From: Opitutia bacterium
GTDB taxonomy: Bacteria; Verrucomicrobiota; Verrucomicrobiae; Opitutales; UBA953
Assembly: GCA_004558035.1 (NCBI GenBank)
Contig: SFEJ01000001.1
Coordinates: forward strand, 62,001-126,000
DNA length: 64,000 nucleotides
Direction of reading: 5' to 3'
Under the pieces are notes generated by a model. It ran no database searches, was not told the DNA's origin, and saw only the letters and a list, made by a program, of their open reading frames with translations. This document shows positions 27,242-34,697 of the stretch, piece after piece. Position 1 is the first letter of the stretch; each line of letters starts with the position of its first letter. Both the position numbers and the translations under genes were made by a program.

Positions 27242-27780
27242 AGTTGAGAGCTGAGAGTTGATTCGTCGGCTTCGCCGCCTGTTGATTCGCGCGGGCGCGA
27301 TGAAAGTTTGAACAAAGGAAAGAGAAAGAAGAATTCATGTCGGTTTGGAGTTTTAATTTCGAGAAGCTGCAGGCGTGGCAAAAGTCGCGCGAACTGAGCA
27401 AAGAGATTTACGGAATCACGCGCGCGTTCCCGCAGACGGAGCAATTCGGGCTGGTTTCGCAGATGCGGCGTGCCGCGGTTTCCGTGAGCTCCAACCTTGC
27501 CGAAGGCATGAGCCGATCGACGGCGCGGGAACAGATCCGCTTCGTGGAAATCGCTTACGGCTCGCTCATGGAAGTTTTTTGTCAGGTCGTGCTCGCCGGA
27601 GACGCCGGGCTTCTGTCCGCCGCCGAGGTGGAAGAGCTTCGCGCGAAAATCAGCGAAATCGCCGCTATGCTTTCCGGGCTGCGGAAAAGCATCGTCCGCC
27701 GGAGCGCCGAAAAATCCTGATGCTCCACGGAAAATTTCTCGCGCCTGCGCGAATCAACTCTCAACGCTCAACTTTAAGCT
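27241..27780 (+). mobile_element. IVP cassette with heptamer-type inverted termini (candidate element)
   Basis: The left end 27241-27265 (GAGTTGAGAGCTGAGAGTTGATTCG) and the right end 27750-27778 are imperfect inverted repeats with a period of seven (CTTAAAG/TTGAGCG/TTGAGAG/TTGATTC read inward). The match continues inside: GTTGATTCGCGCGGGCGCGA (27281-27300) is complementary to 27739-27758 with one mismatch. The left arm has a 24-base insertion that repeats GTTGATTCG. The only gene between is the four-helix-bundle protein. No transposase and no clear target duplication are seen, so mobility is inference. Confidence 0.5.
27337..27720 (+). CDS. Four helix bundle protein (23S rRNA IVP / S23-like family)
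   Basis: Member of the small four-helix family first found in 23S rRNA intervening sequences and related to Avd proteins of diversity-generating retroelements; function of stand-alone members unknown. 127 residues. Family hallmarks: FEKLQAWQKSRELSKEIY at the start, FPQTEQFGLVSQMRRAAVSV in the middle, SNLAEG, then EQIRFVEIAYGSLMEV. Basic surfaces suggest nucleic-acid binding. Shine-Dalgarno AAAGGAAAG sits 15-20 bases upstream. The gene is alone inside inverted heptamer-type repeats and has lower GC than its neighbours. No rRNA is nearby. Confidence 0.9.
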   Translation: MSVWSFNFEKLQAWQKSRELSKEIYGITRAFPQTEQFGLVSQMRRAAVSVSSNLAEGMSRSTAREQIRFVEIAYGSLMEVFCQVVLAGDAGLLSAAEVEELRAKISEIAAMLSGLRKSIVRRSAEKS

Positions 27781-27789
27781 TTTTTCCCG

Positions 27790-28254
27790 ATGCTTCACGT
27801 CGTCCTCTTCAATCCCGAAATTCCCCAGAACACCGGCAACATCGGCCGCATGTGCGCGATCACGCGTTCCCGCCTGCACTTGATCCATCCGCTCGGATTC
27901 ACGATCACGGACGCGCACCTGCGCCGCTCGGGAATGGACTACTGGAAGTCGCTCGACGTCGTGCACCACGAAAACTGGGACGCGTTCCTGGCGTTCCCGG
28001 AGCGGCCGACGCGCCTGTGGCTGCTCACGACGAAGGCGAAGAAGGGGCTTTGGGACGCGGAGTTCCGCGACGGCGACGGGCTCGTCTTCGGCAACGAAGG
28101 GCACGGCGCTCCCGCGTGGCTACACGCGTTCGTCGGCGAGGATTTCGAAATCAAGATTCCTCAGCCCGCGGAAACGCTCCGCTCGCTGAATCTTTCCACC
28201 GCGGCGGGCATCGCGACCTACGAGGCGCTCCGCCAGATCACGCGCGGGCGATGA
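27790..28254 (+). CDS. trmL: tRNA (cytidine(34)-2'-O)-methyltransferase
   Basis: SPOUT-class methylase acting on the wobble base of tRNA-Leu isoacceptors. 154 residues, the normal TrmL length. It starts MLHVVLFNPEIPQNTGNIGR and has the knot motifs LVFGNEGHG and IKIPQ...SLNLSTAAGIATYEAL that form the SAM site. The start lies 12 bases after the right terminus of the IVP cassette, so that element has probably replaced its original upstream region. Confidence 0.93.
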   Translation: MLHVVLFNPEIPQNTGNIGRMCAITRSRLHLIHPLGFTITDAHLRRSGMDYWKSLDVVHHENWDAFLAFPERPTRLWLLTTKAKKGLWDAEFRDGDGLVFGNEGHGAPAWLHAFVGEDFEIKIPQPAETLRSLNLSTAAGIATYEALRQITRGR

Positions 28255-28276
28255 GAGCGCCGCTGATTTTCGCGCG

Positions 28277-29188
28277 CTATTCCGCGCAGGCGGCGAGGAG
28301 GGCGGCGACGTTTTCGCGCATCATGCCCAGGTAGTCGCCGGCGGGAGAGCCGGGCGCGCCGAGCGCGTCCACGCGCAGCGTCCGCGGCGCGGGAACGCCC
28401 GCGTTCTGCGCCAGCACGCGCGGCAGGCGCGGCGACGCCGTCGCGTCCGCGAAGACGGGAATGCGTTCCCGCCGGATTTTTTCCGCGAGCCGCGCCAGCC
28501 TTTTCGCGGACGGATCCGCCGCCTCCGTCGTCGCGGAGTCGAGAATCGTTCCCGCGATCTCGAAACCGAAACGCGCCGCGAAATGCGAAAAATTGTTGTG
28601 GTAGGTGACGCAGCGGCGGCGTTCCCGCGGGATTTTCGCGAGCTTTTCCCGCGCCTCGCGCACGAAGGCTTCGAGCTCGCGGCGGTAGCGGCTTCCGTCC
28701 GCGCCGAGCGCTTTTTCGATGAGCGGCACGCAGTGCCCGGCGACGAGCGCGGGATCCGTCCAGAAATGCGGGTCTTCGGCGCCGTGCGCGCAGGGCGCGT
28801 TTCCGTGCGCGTGCGCCGCGTGCGTTTCCGCGACGAAAGGCTCGCCGAGGAAGACGAATTTTTCAGGATTCTTCCGGAGCTCTTCGCGGACGAGCGCGCC
28901 GAACCAGGTCTCGAAATGCGGCGAAATCGCGAAGATGACGTCCGCCTCGCGGATTTTCTTCAGGTCGCCCGGCGAGGGCGAATAGGCGTGATTGTCGGCG
29001 TCGGGAGGGACGAGCGAAACGACGTCCGCGCCCGCTCCGGCGACGTTGCGCGCCCAGTCGGCGGGAACGGTGAAGGTCGCGACGACGCGGCGTTTTTCCG
29101 GGCGCGCGGCGGCGTCGGCGGGCGTTCCCGCGAAGGCGGCGAGAGCGGCGGCGAAGCAGAGCAGCGGCGCGAGCAGGTTCGTTTTCAT
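28277..29188 (-). CDS. Metal ABC transporter substrate-binding protein (ZnuA/TroA family)
   Basis: Exported zinc- or manganese-binding protein of an ABC importer. 303 residues from the ATG at 29188, whose ATGA overlaps the stop of the upstream RluA gene, arguing for coupling. Signal peptide residues 1-27. Metal ligands: His in EDPHFWTDP, His in TYHNNFSHF and Asp in PVFADATAS. A short His-rich loop (THAAHAHGNAPCAHG) resembles that of zinc-specific members. No permease or ATPase gene is adjacent, so its partners are elsewhere. Confidence 0.9.
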   Translation of the reverse strand: MKTNLLAPLLCFAAALAAFAGTPADAAARPEKRRVVATFTVPADWARNVAGAGADVVSLVPPDADNHAYSPSPGDLKKIREADVIFAISPHFETWFGALVREELRKNPEKFVFLGEPFVAETHAAHAHGNAPCAHGAEDPHFWTDPALVAGHCVPLIEKALGADGSRYRRELEAFVREAREKLAKIPRERRRCVTYHNNFSHFAARFGFEIAGTILDSATTEAADPSAKRLARLAEKIRRERIPVFADATASPRLPRVLAQNAGVPAPRTLRVDALGAPGSPAGDYLGMMRENVAALLAACAE

Positions 29189-30015
29189 GACGCGCATTGA
29201 AACCGCGCGCGGAGTTTTTTCAAGAGCGTTTCGAAGCCGTTCGGCGGCGGCGCGACGACGCCGTCGAACGCGGGAACGCCGAGCTCGCCGCACGGCGCGA
29301 TTTCCGCCAGATGCACGCAGGGCGCCGCGTAAAACGCCTTGTCGTCGCCCTTGTTGAGGCGCTTCTTCGGACGCAGTTCCGAGACGAGAACCGCGGGCGC
29401 GCCGCCGTAAAGCGCGTCGCCGACGGCGGGAATCCCGCTTTCCGCCGCGTGAAGCCGGATCTGGTGCGGACGCGGGAGAGTCGTTTCCGCGCGCCAAAGC
29501 TCCCACGCGCCGAGTTTTTCGAGCCGCTCGAAGCGCGTCGCGGATTTTTTCCCCGTCGTGTGCGAGACGAGCGCGCGCGCTTCGGAAAAATGCGCCGCGA
29601 CGGGCAGCGCGCACGTGAACGCGTCGGGCGTTCCCGGCGCCGCGCGGGAAAGCAGCAGGAAGCGGAACGCCAGGCGTTCCGAGCCGAGCGCGTTGCGCCA
29701 GAATTCGAGCGCGCCGCCGTCGCGGTCGGCGAGCAGCGTCGCGCCGGAGCAGTCCGCGTCCGGCGCCGCGACCGCCGCGGGGCGCGTCAGCCCGAGCGCT
29801 TCCGCCGAGGCGATCTTCTGCGCGAGGCGTTTCCGCAGTTCGCCGCAGAGCGTCGGCGTTCCCGCCGCGTTCCACGGATGTTCGTCCGCGGGAACGCCGG
29901 CGGGCTTGGCGAGCGCGACGACGCCCCGCCCGCGGAAGATCACGGGGAGCAGCGTCGCTTCGGCGCGGAGCGTGTTCGGCGGAAAAGAGAGCACGGCGGA
30001 AACTGCGCGATTCAA
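29185..30015 (-). CDS. RluA-family pseudouridine synthase
   Basis: Isomerises uridine in rRNA or tRNA. 276 residues. The catalytic Asp motif is degenerate: APDADCSG in place of the usual HRLDxxTSG, with the Asp kept. Also VVALAKPAGVPADEH near the start and RPHQIRLHAAESGIPAVGDALYGG, the C-terminal family signature. No S4 domain. Target site cannot be predicted. It overlaps the metal-binding protein by four bases (ATGA). Confidence 0.85.
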   Translation of the reverse strand: MNRAVSAVLSFPPNTLRAEATLLPVIFRGRGVVALAKPAGVPADEHPWNAAGTPTLCGELRKRLAQKIASAEALGLTRPAAVAAPDADCSGATLLADRDGGALEFWRNALGSERLAFRFLLLSRAAPGTPDAFTCALPVAAHFSEARALVSHTTGKKSATRFERLEKLGAWELWRAETTLPRPHQIRLHAAESGIPAVGDALYGGAPAVLVSELRPKKRLNKGDDKAFYAAPCVHLAEIAPCGELGVPAFDGVVAPPPNGFETLLKKLRARFQCAS

Positions 30016-30052
30016 AAAAACGTTCCCGCGACGGACGAGCGGCGCGGGAACG
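30014..30052 (-). terminator. Terminator of rpsT
   Basis: On the minus strand CGTTCCCGCG and CGCGGGAACG (30043-30052 and 30021-30030) form ten pairs, followed by a run of seven T (AAAAAAA at 30014-30020 on plus). The T run reaches the start of the RluA gene. Another inverted GCGGGAACG pair. Confidence 0.8.
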
Positions 30053-30078
30053 CGGAAAAGCGGAAAATGCTGCGAAGC

Positions 30079-30351
30079 TTACGCGGCGGCCTTCGCCTTG
30101 TTCGCGGCCTTCGCGAGGCGGGACTTCATGCGGGCGGCCTTGTTCGGGTGGATGACGCCCGACTTCGTCGCCTTGTCGAAGACGGAGGCGCAGAGCGGCG
30201 CGACCGCCTTGATGGCTTCCGCGTCGCCCGAAGCGATGGCTTGCTTCGCGGTTTTCGCCGTGGACTTGATGCGGCTCTTCACGGAGCGGTTGCGCTTCGC
30301 ATTGGTCGCGGATTTACGAATGTTCTTTTGTGCTGACTTGATGTTGGCCAT
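30079..30351 (-). CDS. rpsT: 30S ribosomal protein S20 (bS20)
   Basis: Primary 16S-binding three-helix protein. 90 residues from MANIKSAQKNIRKSATNAKRNR, the canonical start; a 15-residue in-frame upstream extension is rejected because the promoter overlaps it. Arg/Lys/Ala-rich, with a C-terminal helix AARMKSRLAKAANKAKAAA. Flanked by its own promoter and terminator. Confidence 0.95.
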   Translation of the reverse strand: MANIKSAQKNIRKSATNAKRNRSVKSRIKSTAKTAKQAIASGDAEAIKAVAPLCASVFDKATKSGVIHPNKAARMKSRLAKAANKAKAAA

Positions 30352-30391
30352 TTCGGTCTGTGATAAATTGAAAAATTTGGAAAGTTGAAAC

Positions 30392-30419
30392 ATCACAACA
30401 TTTTTCGGGAGAAAGTCAA
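30392..30419 (-). promoter_or_regulatory. rpsT promoter
   Basis: Minus strand TTGACT (30414-30419), 16-base spacer, TGTGAT (30392-30397). The predicted start near 30385 gives a leader of about 34 bases. It separates rpsT from the upstream HIT gene. Confidence 0.5.
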
Positions 30420-30441
30420 CGGCGATTTTCGCCGCGCTTCT

Positions 30442-30783
30442 TCAGCCCGGAGGCCAGCCGAGCGCGCGCCCGCCGAGCAGGTGCACGTGCAGGTGCGGCA
30501 CGGTTTCGCCCGCGTCGCGGCCGCTGTTGACGACCGTGCGGAAGCCCGTCGCGTCGATCCCGCGCTCGCGCGCGATCTTTCCCGCGACGACGAGCAGGTG
30601 CCCGAGCAGCGCGGCGTCCGATTCTTCGGCGACGCCGAGCCGCGCGACGACGCGCTTCGGAATCACGAGCACGTGGACGGGCGCCTGCGGGTTGATGTCC
30701 TCGATGGCGAAGCAGAGTTCGTCCTCGAAGACGAATTTCGCGGGGATTTCCCGGTCTGCGATTTTTTGGAATAACGTCTTCAT
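30442..30783 (-). CDS. HIT family protein (HINT-type nucleotide phosphoramidase)
   Basis: Histidine-triad hydrolase of AMP-lysine or AMP-NH2-type substrates. 113 residues. The triad motif HLHVHLLGG lies near residue 97, and the earlier APVHVLVIPKRVV strand is typical of the HINT/PKCI branch. Last gene of a ribE-aroK-HIT run, nine bases after aroK. Confidence 0.93.
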   Translation of the reverse strand: MKTLFQKIADREIPAKFVFEDELCFAIEDINPQAPVHVLVIPKRVVARLGVAEESDAALLGHLLVVAGKIARERGIDATGFRTVVNSGRDAGETVPHLHVHLLGGRALGWPPG

Positions 30784-30792
30784 GGAAATTCT

Positions 30793-31359
30793 TCAGCGCG
30801 TTTCGCGTTCCCGCGCGCGGAGGGCGGCGCGATAGACGCGCGTGACGATGGCGACGAGCTCCTCGAGCGGGCGCCGGTCGGTGAGCACGTTCACGCCGGA
30901 GCGCATGTAGGCGCGTTCCCGAGCGGCGAGCAGTTCGCGGATGCGCGCGAGCGGGTCTTCGCACTGCAGGAGCGGGCGGTTTTTGTTCGCGCGCGTGCGT
31001 TCGAGAATCGTCTCCGGAGAGGCGAAGAGCGCGACGACGACGCCGCGCGCGCGCAGGCGCTCCGCGATCCCGGGAATCGTCACGATCCCGCCGCCCGTCG
31101 AAATGACGGCGCCGCTTTCGGGCAGCCATTCCTCGACGCAGCGCTTTTCGAGCCCGCGGAACGCCGCCTCGCCGTCCTGCGCGAAGATTTCCGGAATCGT
31201 CCGTCCTTCGCGCTCCTGGATGATCTTGTCCGTGTCGCGGAACGGCCGTTTCCACGCCTGCGCGATCGCGCGCCCGAGCGTGGATTTCCCCGTCCCCATG
31301 AATCCCGTGAGAATCAGGTTCGGTCCGGAGGAAAGCTCTGCGTTTCGGCTCGCGTGCAT
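30793..31359 (-). CDS. aroK: Shikimate kinase
   Basis: ATP-dependent phosphorylation of shikimate, fifth step of chorismate synthesis. 188 residues. Walker A GFMGTGKST near residue 19, RGLEKR (shikimate-binding Arg), STGGGIV (glycine-rich site) and a C-terminal adenine-binding Arg region. The frame is open upstream into ribE, but the ATG at 31359, 11 bases after the ribE stop, fits best. The aroE of this pathway is disrupted at 46945-48651. Confidence 0.93.
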   Translation of the reverse strand: MHASRNAELSSGPNLILTGFMGTGKSTLGRAIAQAWKRPFRDTDKIIQEREGRTIPEIFAQDGEAAFRGLEKRCVEEWLPESGAVISTGGGIVTIPGIAERLRARGVVVALFASPETILERTRANKNRPLLQCEDPLARIRELLAARERAYMRSGVNVLTDRRPLEELVAIVTRVYRAALRARERETR

Positions 31360-31370
31360 CGGCGTGAGAT

Positions 31371-31985
31371 TCAGCCGCGGGGCGCGTCGGCGAAAAGGCC
31401 GATGCGCTCGACGTATTTCGCCAGAATGTCGAATTCGAGATTCACGGGCTCGCCCGCGCGGCGTTCCCGCAGGTTCGTCTCCGCCATCGTGTGCGGAATC
31501 AGCCACACGTCGAACGTTCCCGCCGCGTCGTCGAGCTCGGCGACCGTCAGCGAAATGCCGTCCACGGCGATGCTGCCCTTGTAGACCAGGTACTTGCGGA
31601 ATTGCGCCGGCGGGCGCACGCGCAGACGGAAATTCGCGCCTTCCCGCGCCAGCGAGACGATTTCGCCCGTCGCGTCCACGTGCCCGGAAACGAAGTGACC
31701 GCCGAGCCGCGCGTCCGCCTTCAGGCTGCGCTCCAGATTCACGGCGCAACCGGGCTTGAGCAGCGAAAACGACGTCTTCCGCAGCGTCTCGTCGAGCAGG
31801 TCGAAGCCGAGCCGAGTTCCCGCCGTCTCGACGACGGTGAGGCAGCAGCCGTTGTTCGCGACGCTGTCGCCGAGCGCGAGCGTTCCCGCGAAGCACGGCG
31901 CGTCGACGACGAGCCGCCAGACGCCGTTTTCCGCCCGCGTCAGCGAAACGACCGTTCCCGTGGTTTCCACTAATCCTGTGAACAT
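31371..31985 (-). CDS. ribE: Riboflavin synthase subunit alpha
   Basis: Dismutates two lumazines to riboflavin. 204 residues, with the duplicated lumazine-binding fold. MFTGLVETTG start (the N-terminal FTG is catalytic), NNGCCLTV, GHFVSGHVDATG, and YKGSIAVDGISLTV. Divergent from the BatD-type gene at 32124. No other rib genes are adjacent. Confidence 0.94.
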   Translation of the reverse strand: MFTGLVETTGTVVSLTRAENGVWRLVVDAPCFAGTLALGDSVANNGCCLTVVETAGTRLGFDLLDETLRKTSFSLLKPGCAVNLERSLKADARLGGHFVSGHVDATGEIVSLAREGANFRLRVRPPAQFRKYLVYKGSIAVDGISLTVAELDDAAGTFDVWLIPHTMAETNLRERRAGEPVNLEFDILAKYVERIGLFADAPRG

Positions 31986-32123
31986 GCGGAAAAATGTAGC
32001 CGCGCCCGCCCCGCCTGTAAAAACAAAAAGGCGGAAGGCGGCGCGCGCGGAGCCCGCGAAAGCGGAGGACCGAAAATTTTCCGTTCCCGCCGTCGGGGTT
32101 TTGTTGCATACTGACGGCAGAAT

Positions 32124-34697
32124 ATGAGGCTTTTCAGAAGATTCGGAACGGCGCTCGGGTTCGCCGTTTTGTTTTTGTTCTGCGGGGCGCTTCCCGCTTC
32201 GGCGGCGGAGGCGCTGCGCGTCGGAATTTCCCCGAACGTCGTCACGGAAAACCGCATGGCGAGCTTCGTCGTCTATTGCGACGACGGCGAATCCCTGCGC
32301 GGCGTTCCCGCGTTCCCGGCGGTGGACGGTGTCGCGTGGCACGCGAACGTGCGCGGCTCGCGGACGAGCTGGGTGAACGGCAGGACGACGCGCGCGGAGA
32401 CCTTCGGCTTTACGGTCACGAAGCCGGGCGAAATCGAAATCCCGGCGTTCCGCGTCGAGACCTCGAAGGGCGAGCGCCTCACGCGCCCGCTCAAATTCAC
32501 GGTCGGCAAATTTTCGACGGGGCTGACGCGCGCGGACGGCTCGGAGATGCCGCTCTCGGAGGCGGTCTTTCTCGTCGTTCAGGCGCAGGACGGCGCGCGC
32601 GAATCGTATTTCGTGGGCGAGGAGATTCCGGTGCTCGTCTGCGTGCTCTCGCGGCCGGGGCTGGACGCGCGGCCGACGTCGCGCCCCGCGCTCACGGGCG
32701 GCGCGGACGCCTTCGTCGCGGCGGAAAAGGGCTACGCGAAAAGCTCGGCGACGTTCCGCGGCGAGCGCTTCGACGCGGCGATCTTTCCGTTCGACCTGCG
32801 CGCGATGAAGGCGGGCACGTTCACGGCGGCGTTTTCCGCGTCGGCGGACTGCGTTTTCGATGACGGGAGCGCGCGCGACCCGTTCGCCGGCGATCCGTTT
32901 TTCGGCGGACTGCAGATGCGCGCGGCGGCGTTTCCCGGCGGGAGCGCCGTCGTTCCCGTGCCGCTGAAGGGCGAGCTGAAGGACGTCGTCGTGCGCGCGC
33001 GCCCGCCCGTTCCCGCGGGCGCGACGGATCTGGGGATCGTTTCCGAAAACGCGCCGGACTGGGAATTTTCCTCGGACGCCGCCAAGTGCGGCGAGCCGCT
33101 TTATCTGGATCTGAAGATCCGCGGGAACGCGTCGGGGCTCGTCGCGCCGGAACCGTCCGTGCCCGGCTTCCGCACGTATCCGGCGGAGATTTCCGAGGCG
33201 CCCGCCGCCGACGGGAACGCCGCCGAGCGCGAGACGCGCGTGCGGCTGATGCTGATTCCGCTCGAGCCCGGCGAGCGCAAGGTCTCGCTGACCTTCGCGA
33301 CGCTGAATCCCGCGACGGGCGACTACGCGCTGACGACCGCGGAAAAGATTTTTTCGGTCGAGGAGAACCGCGCGCTCGCGGCGCCCGCCGTCTCGGGAAC
33401 GCTCGCCGCGCCGCCGCCTCCCGCCGCCGGAAACGCGGAGACGCGCGTGAACGCCGCCGCGGACGCCGTCGCCTACATCCGCCCGCTGACGCCGGAGACG
33501 CTCGCGCGCGGAAAGACGCCGCCGGGGCGCGCCGCGCTCGCGCTCTGGGCGCTGCCGTTCGTCGTCGCGCCGCTCGCCTTCGCGCTCGCGCGGTTCCGCG
33601 CGCGCCGGGAACGCGCCGATCCCGCGCGTGAACGCCGCCGCCGCGCCCGCGCCCGCAAAGGCGCGCTGCTGAAGAAGCTCGCCGCCGCGACGCCGGAAGA
33701 TTTCGACGCGCTCGTGCGCGAGGACGTGAGCGACTGGCTCGCCGACGCGAAAGGCGCCGCGAGCGCGGACGCGATCCGCGACGACGTGCGCCGCGCGAAC
33801 GCCGAGCTCGCCGAAGTGCTCGACGAGGCGGAAAAGGCGGGCTATCTGCCGAAGGCGCGCTGCGCGCATTTCGAGAAATTCCGCGCGGTCGTCGTGCGGG
33901 CGGTGCGCTCGGGCGCGTTCGTGCTCGTCGCCGCGCTCGCGGGAACGGCGGCGTTTTCGGGCGAACTGCGCGCGGAAAGCGAGACCGCGTCGAAGATTTC
34001 CGCGGCGGAAGACGCCTACGCGCGCGGCGATTTCGCCGAGGCGGAACGCGGATTCGCCGCGCTCGCCGCCGAAGCGCCGTTCGCCGCGGACGTCTGGTTC
34101 GACCTCGGCGACGCGTGTTTCGCGCAGGGGAAGAACGCCGCGGCGCTCGTCTGCTTCGAGCGCGCGCGCCGGCTGGACGTCGGCCGCGGGGACGTCGTCG
34201 CGAATCTGAACGCGGCGCGCTTCCGGCTCGGGCTGCCGCCGCTCGGCGAAGTGAAGACGCCGCTCGACGCGTTCGCGGCGCTGCGCGACTCGTTTTCGCC
34301 GACGGCGTGGACGCTCTTCGCCGTCGTCGGATTTTCCGCGTGCGCGTTCGGCGCGGCGTTTCTGCGGAGGCGTCGCGTTCCCGCGCTCGCGCTCGGCGCG
34401 GCGCTGCTCGCCTTCGGCGCATTCAATTTCTGGATACAGCGCGCGGCGCTCAGGGACGCGGACGCGGCGGTCGTGCTCGCCGACGGACTCGTCGTCCGCG
34501 ACCTGCCGGTGCTCGACGACGCGTCCGCGCGCGCCGTCGCGACGCTCGCCGCGGGAACGCCCGTGCGCGTCGCGGGCGAGCGCTCGGGGCAATGTCTGAT
34601 CCGTTTCGGCGGGAACGCCGAAGGCTGGGTCGAAAAATCCGCCGTCGCGCGGCTTTGGGGCGATTGGAGCGTTCCCGCCGATGTTCGGGAAAAATGA
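32124..34697 (+). CDS. BatD-BatE fusion protein (aerotolerance-type, TPR and SH3)
   Basis: 857-residue exported membrane protein. Signal peptide 1-28; BatD-like beta-rich domains (about 30-460); membrane segment 469-490; a cytoplasmic stretch; then a second hydrophobic segment (about 593-612) that looks like the signal of a once-separate BatE. Next come TPR units (about 626-700), two membrane helices (726-772) and a C-terminal SH3-type domain (VRDLPVLDDASA...GNAEGWVEKSAV, 776-850). BatA-E proteins occur in stress-related operons with MoxR and DUF58; none is adjacent here. The stop overlaps the uvrC start by 17 bases. Function is inferred from family only. Confidence 0.75.
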   Translation: MRLFRRFGTALGFAVLFLFCGALPASAAEALRVGISPNVVTENRMASFVVYCDDGESLRGVPAFPAVDGVAWHANVRGSRTSWVNGRTTRAETFGFTVTKPGEIEIPAFRVETSKGERLTRPLKFTVGKFSTGLTRADGSEMPLSEAVFLVVQAQDGARESYFVGEEIPVLVCVLSRPGLDARPTSRPALTGGADAFVAAEKGYAKSSATFRGERFDAAIFPFDLRAMKAGTFTAAFSASADCVFDDGSARDPFAGDPFFGGLQMRAAAFPGGSAVVPVPLKGELKDVVVRARPPVPAGATDLGIVSENAPDWEFSSDAAKCGEPLYLDLKIRGNASGLVAPEPSVPGFRTYPAEISEAPAADGNAAERETRVRLMLIPLEPGERKVSLTFATLNPATGDYALTTAEKIFSVEENRALAAPAVSGTLAAPPPPAAGNAETRVNAAADAVAYIRPLTPETLARGKTPPGRAALALWALPFVVAPLAFALARFRARRERADPARERRRRARARKGALLKKLAAATPEDFDALVREDVSDWLADAKGAASADAIRDDVRRANAELAEVLDEAEKAGYLPKARCAHFEKFRAVVVRAVRSGAFVLVAALAGTAAFSGELRAESETASKISAAEDAYARGDFAEAERGFAALAAEAPFAADVWFDLGDACFAQGKNAAALVCFERARRLDVGRGDVVANLNAARFRLGLPPLGEVKTPLDAFAALRDSFSPTAWTLFAVVGFSACAFGAAFLRRRRVPALALGAALLAFGAFNFWIQRAALRDADAAVVLADGLVVRDLPVLDDASARAVATLAAGTPVRVAGERSGQCLIRFGGNAEGWVEKSAVARLWGDWSVPADVREK

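Noticed and set aside
27337..27720. 23S rRNA intervening sequence
   Set aside because: No rRNA sequence on either side; neighbours are protein genes, so this is a stand-alone IVP gene.
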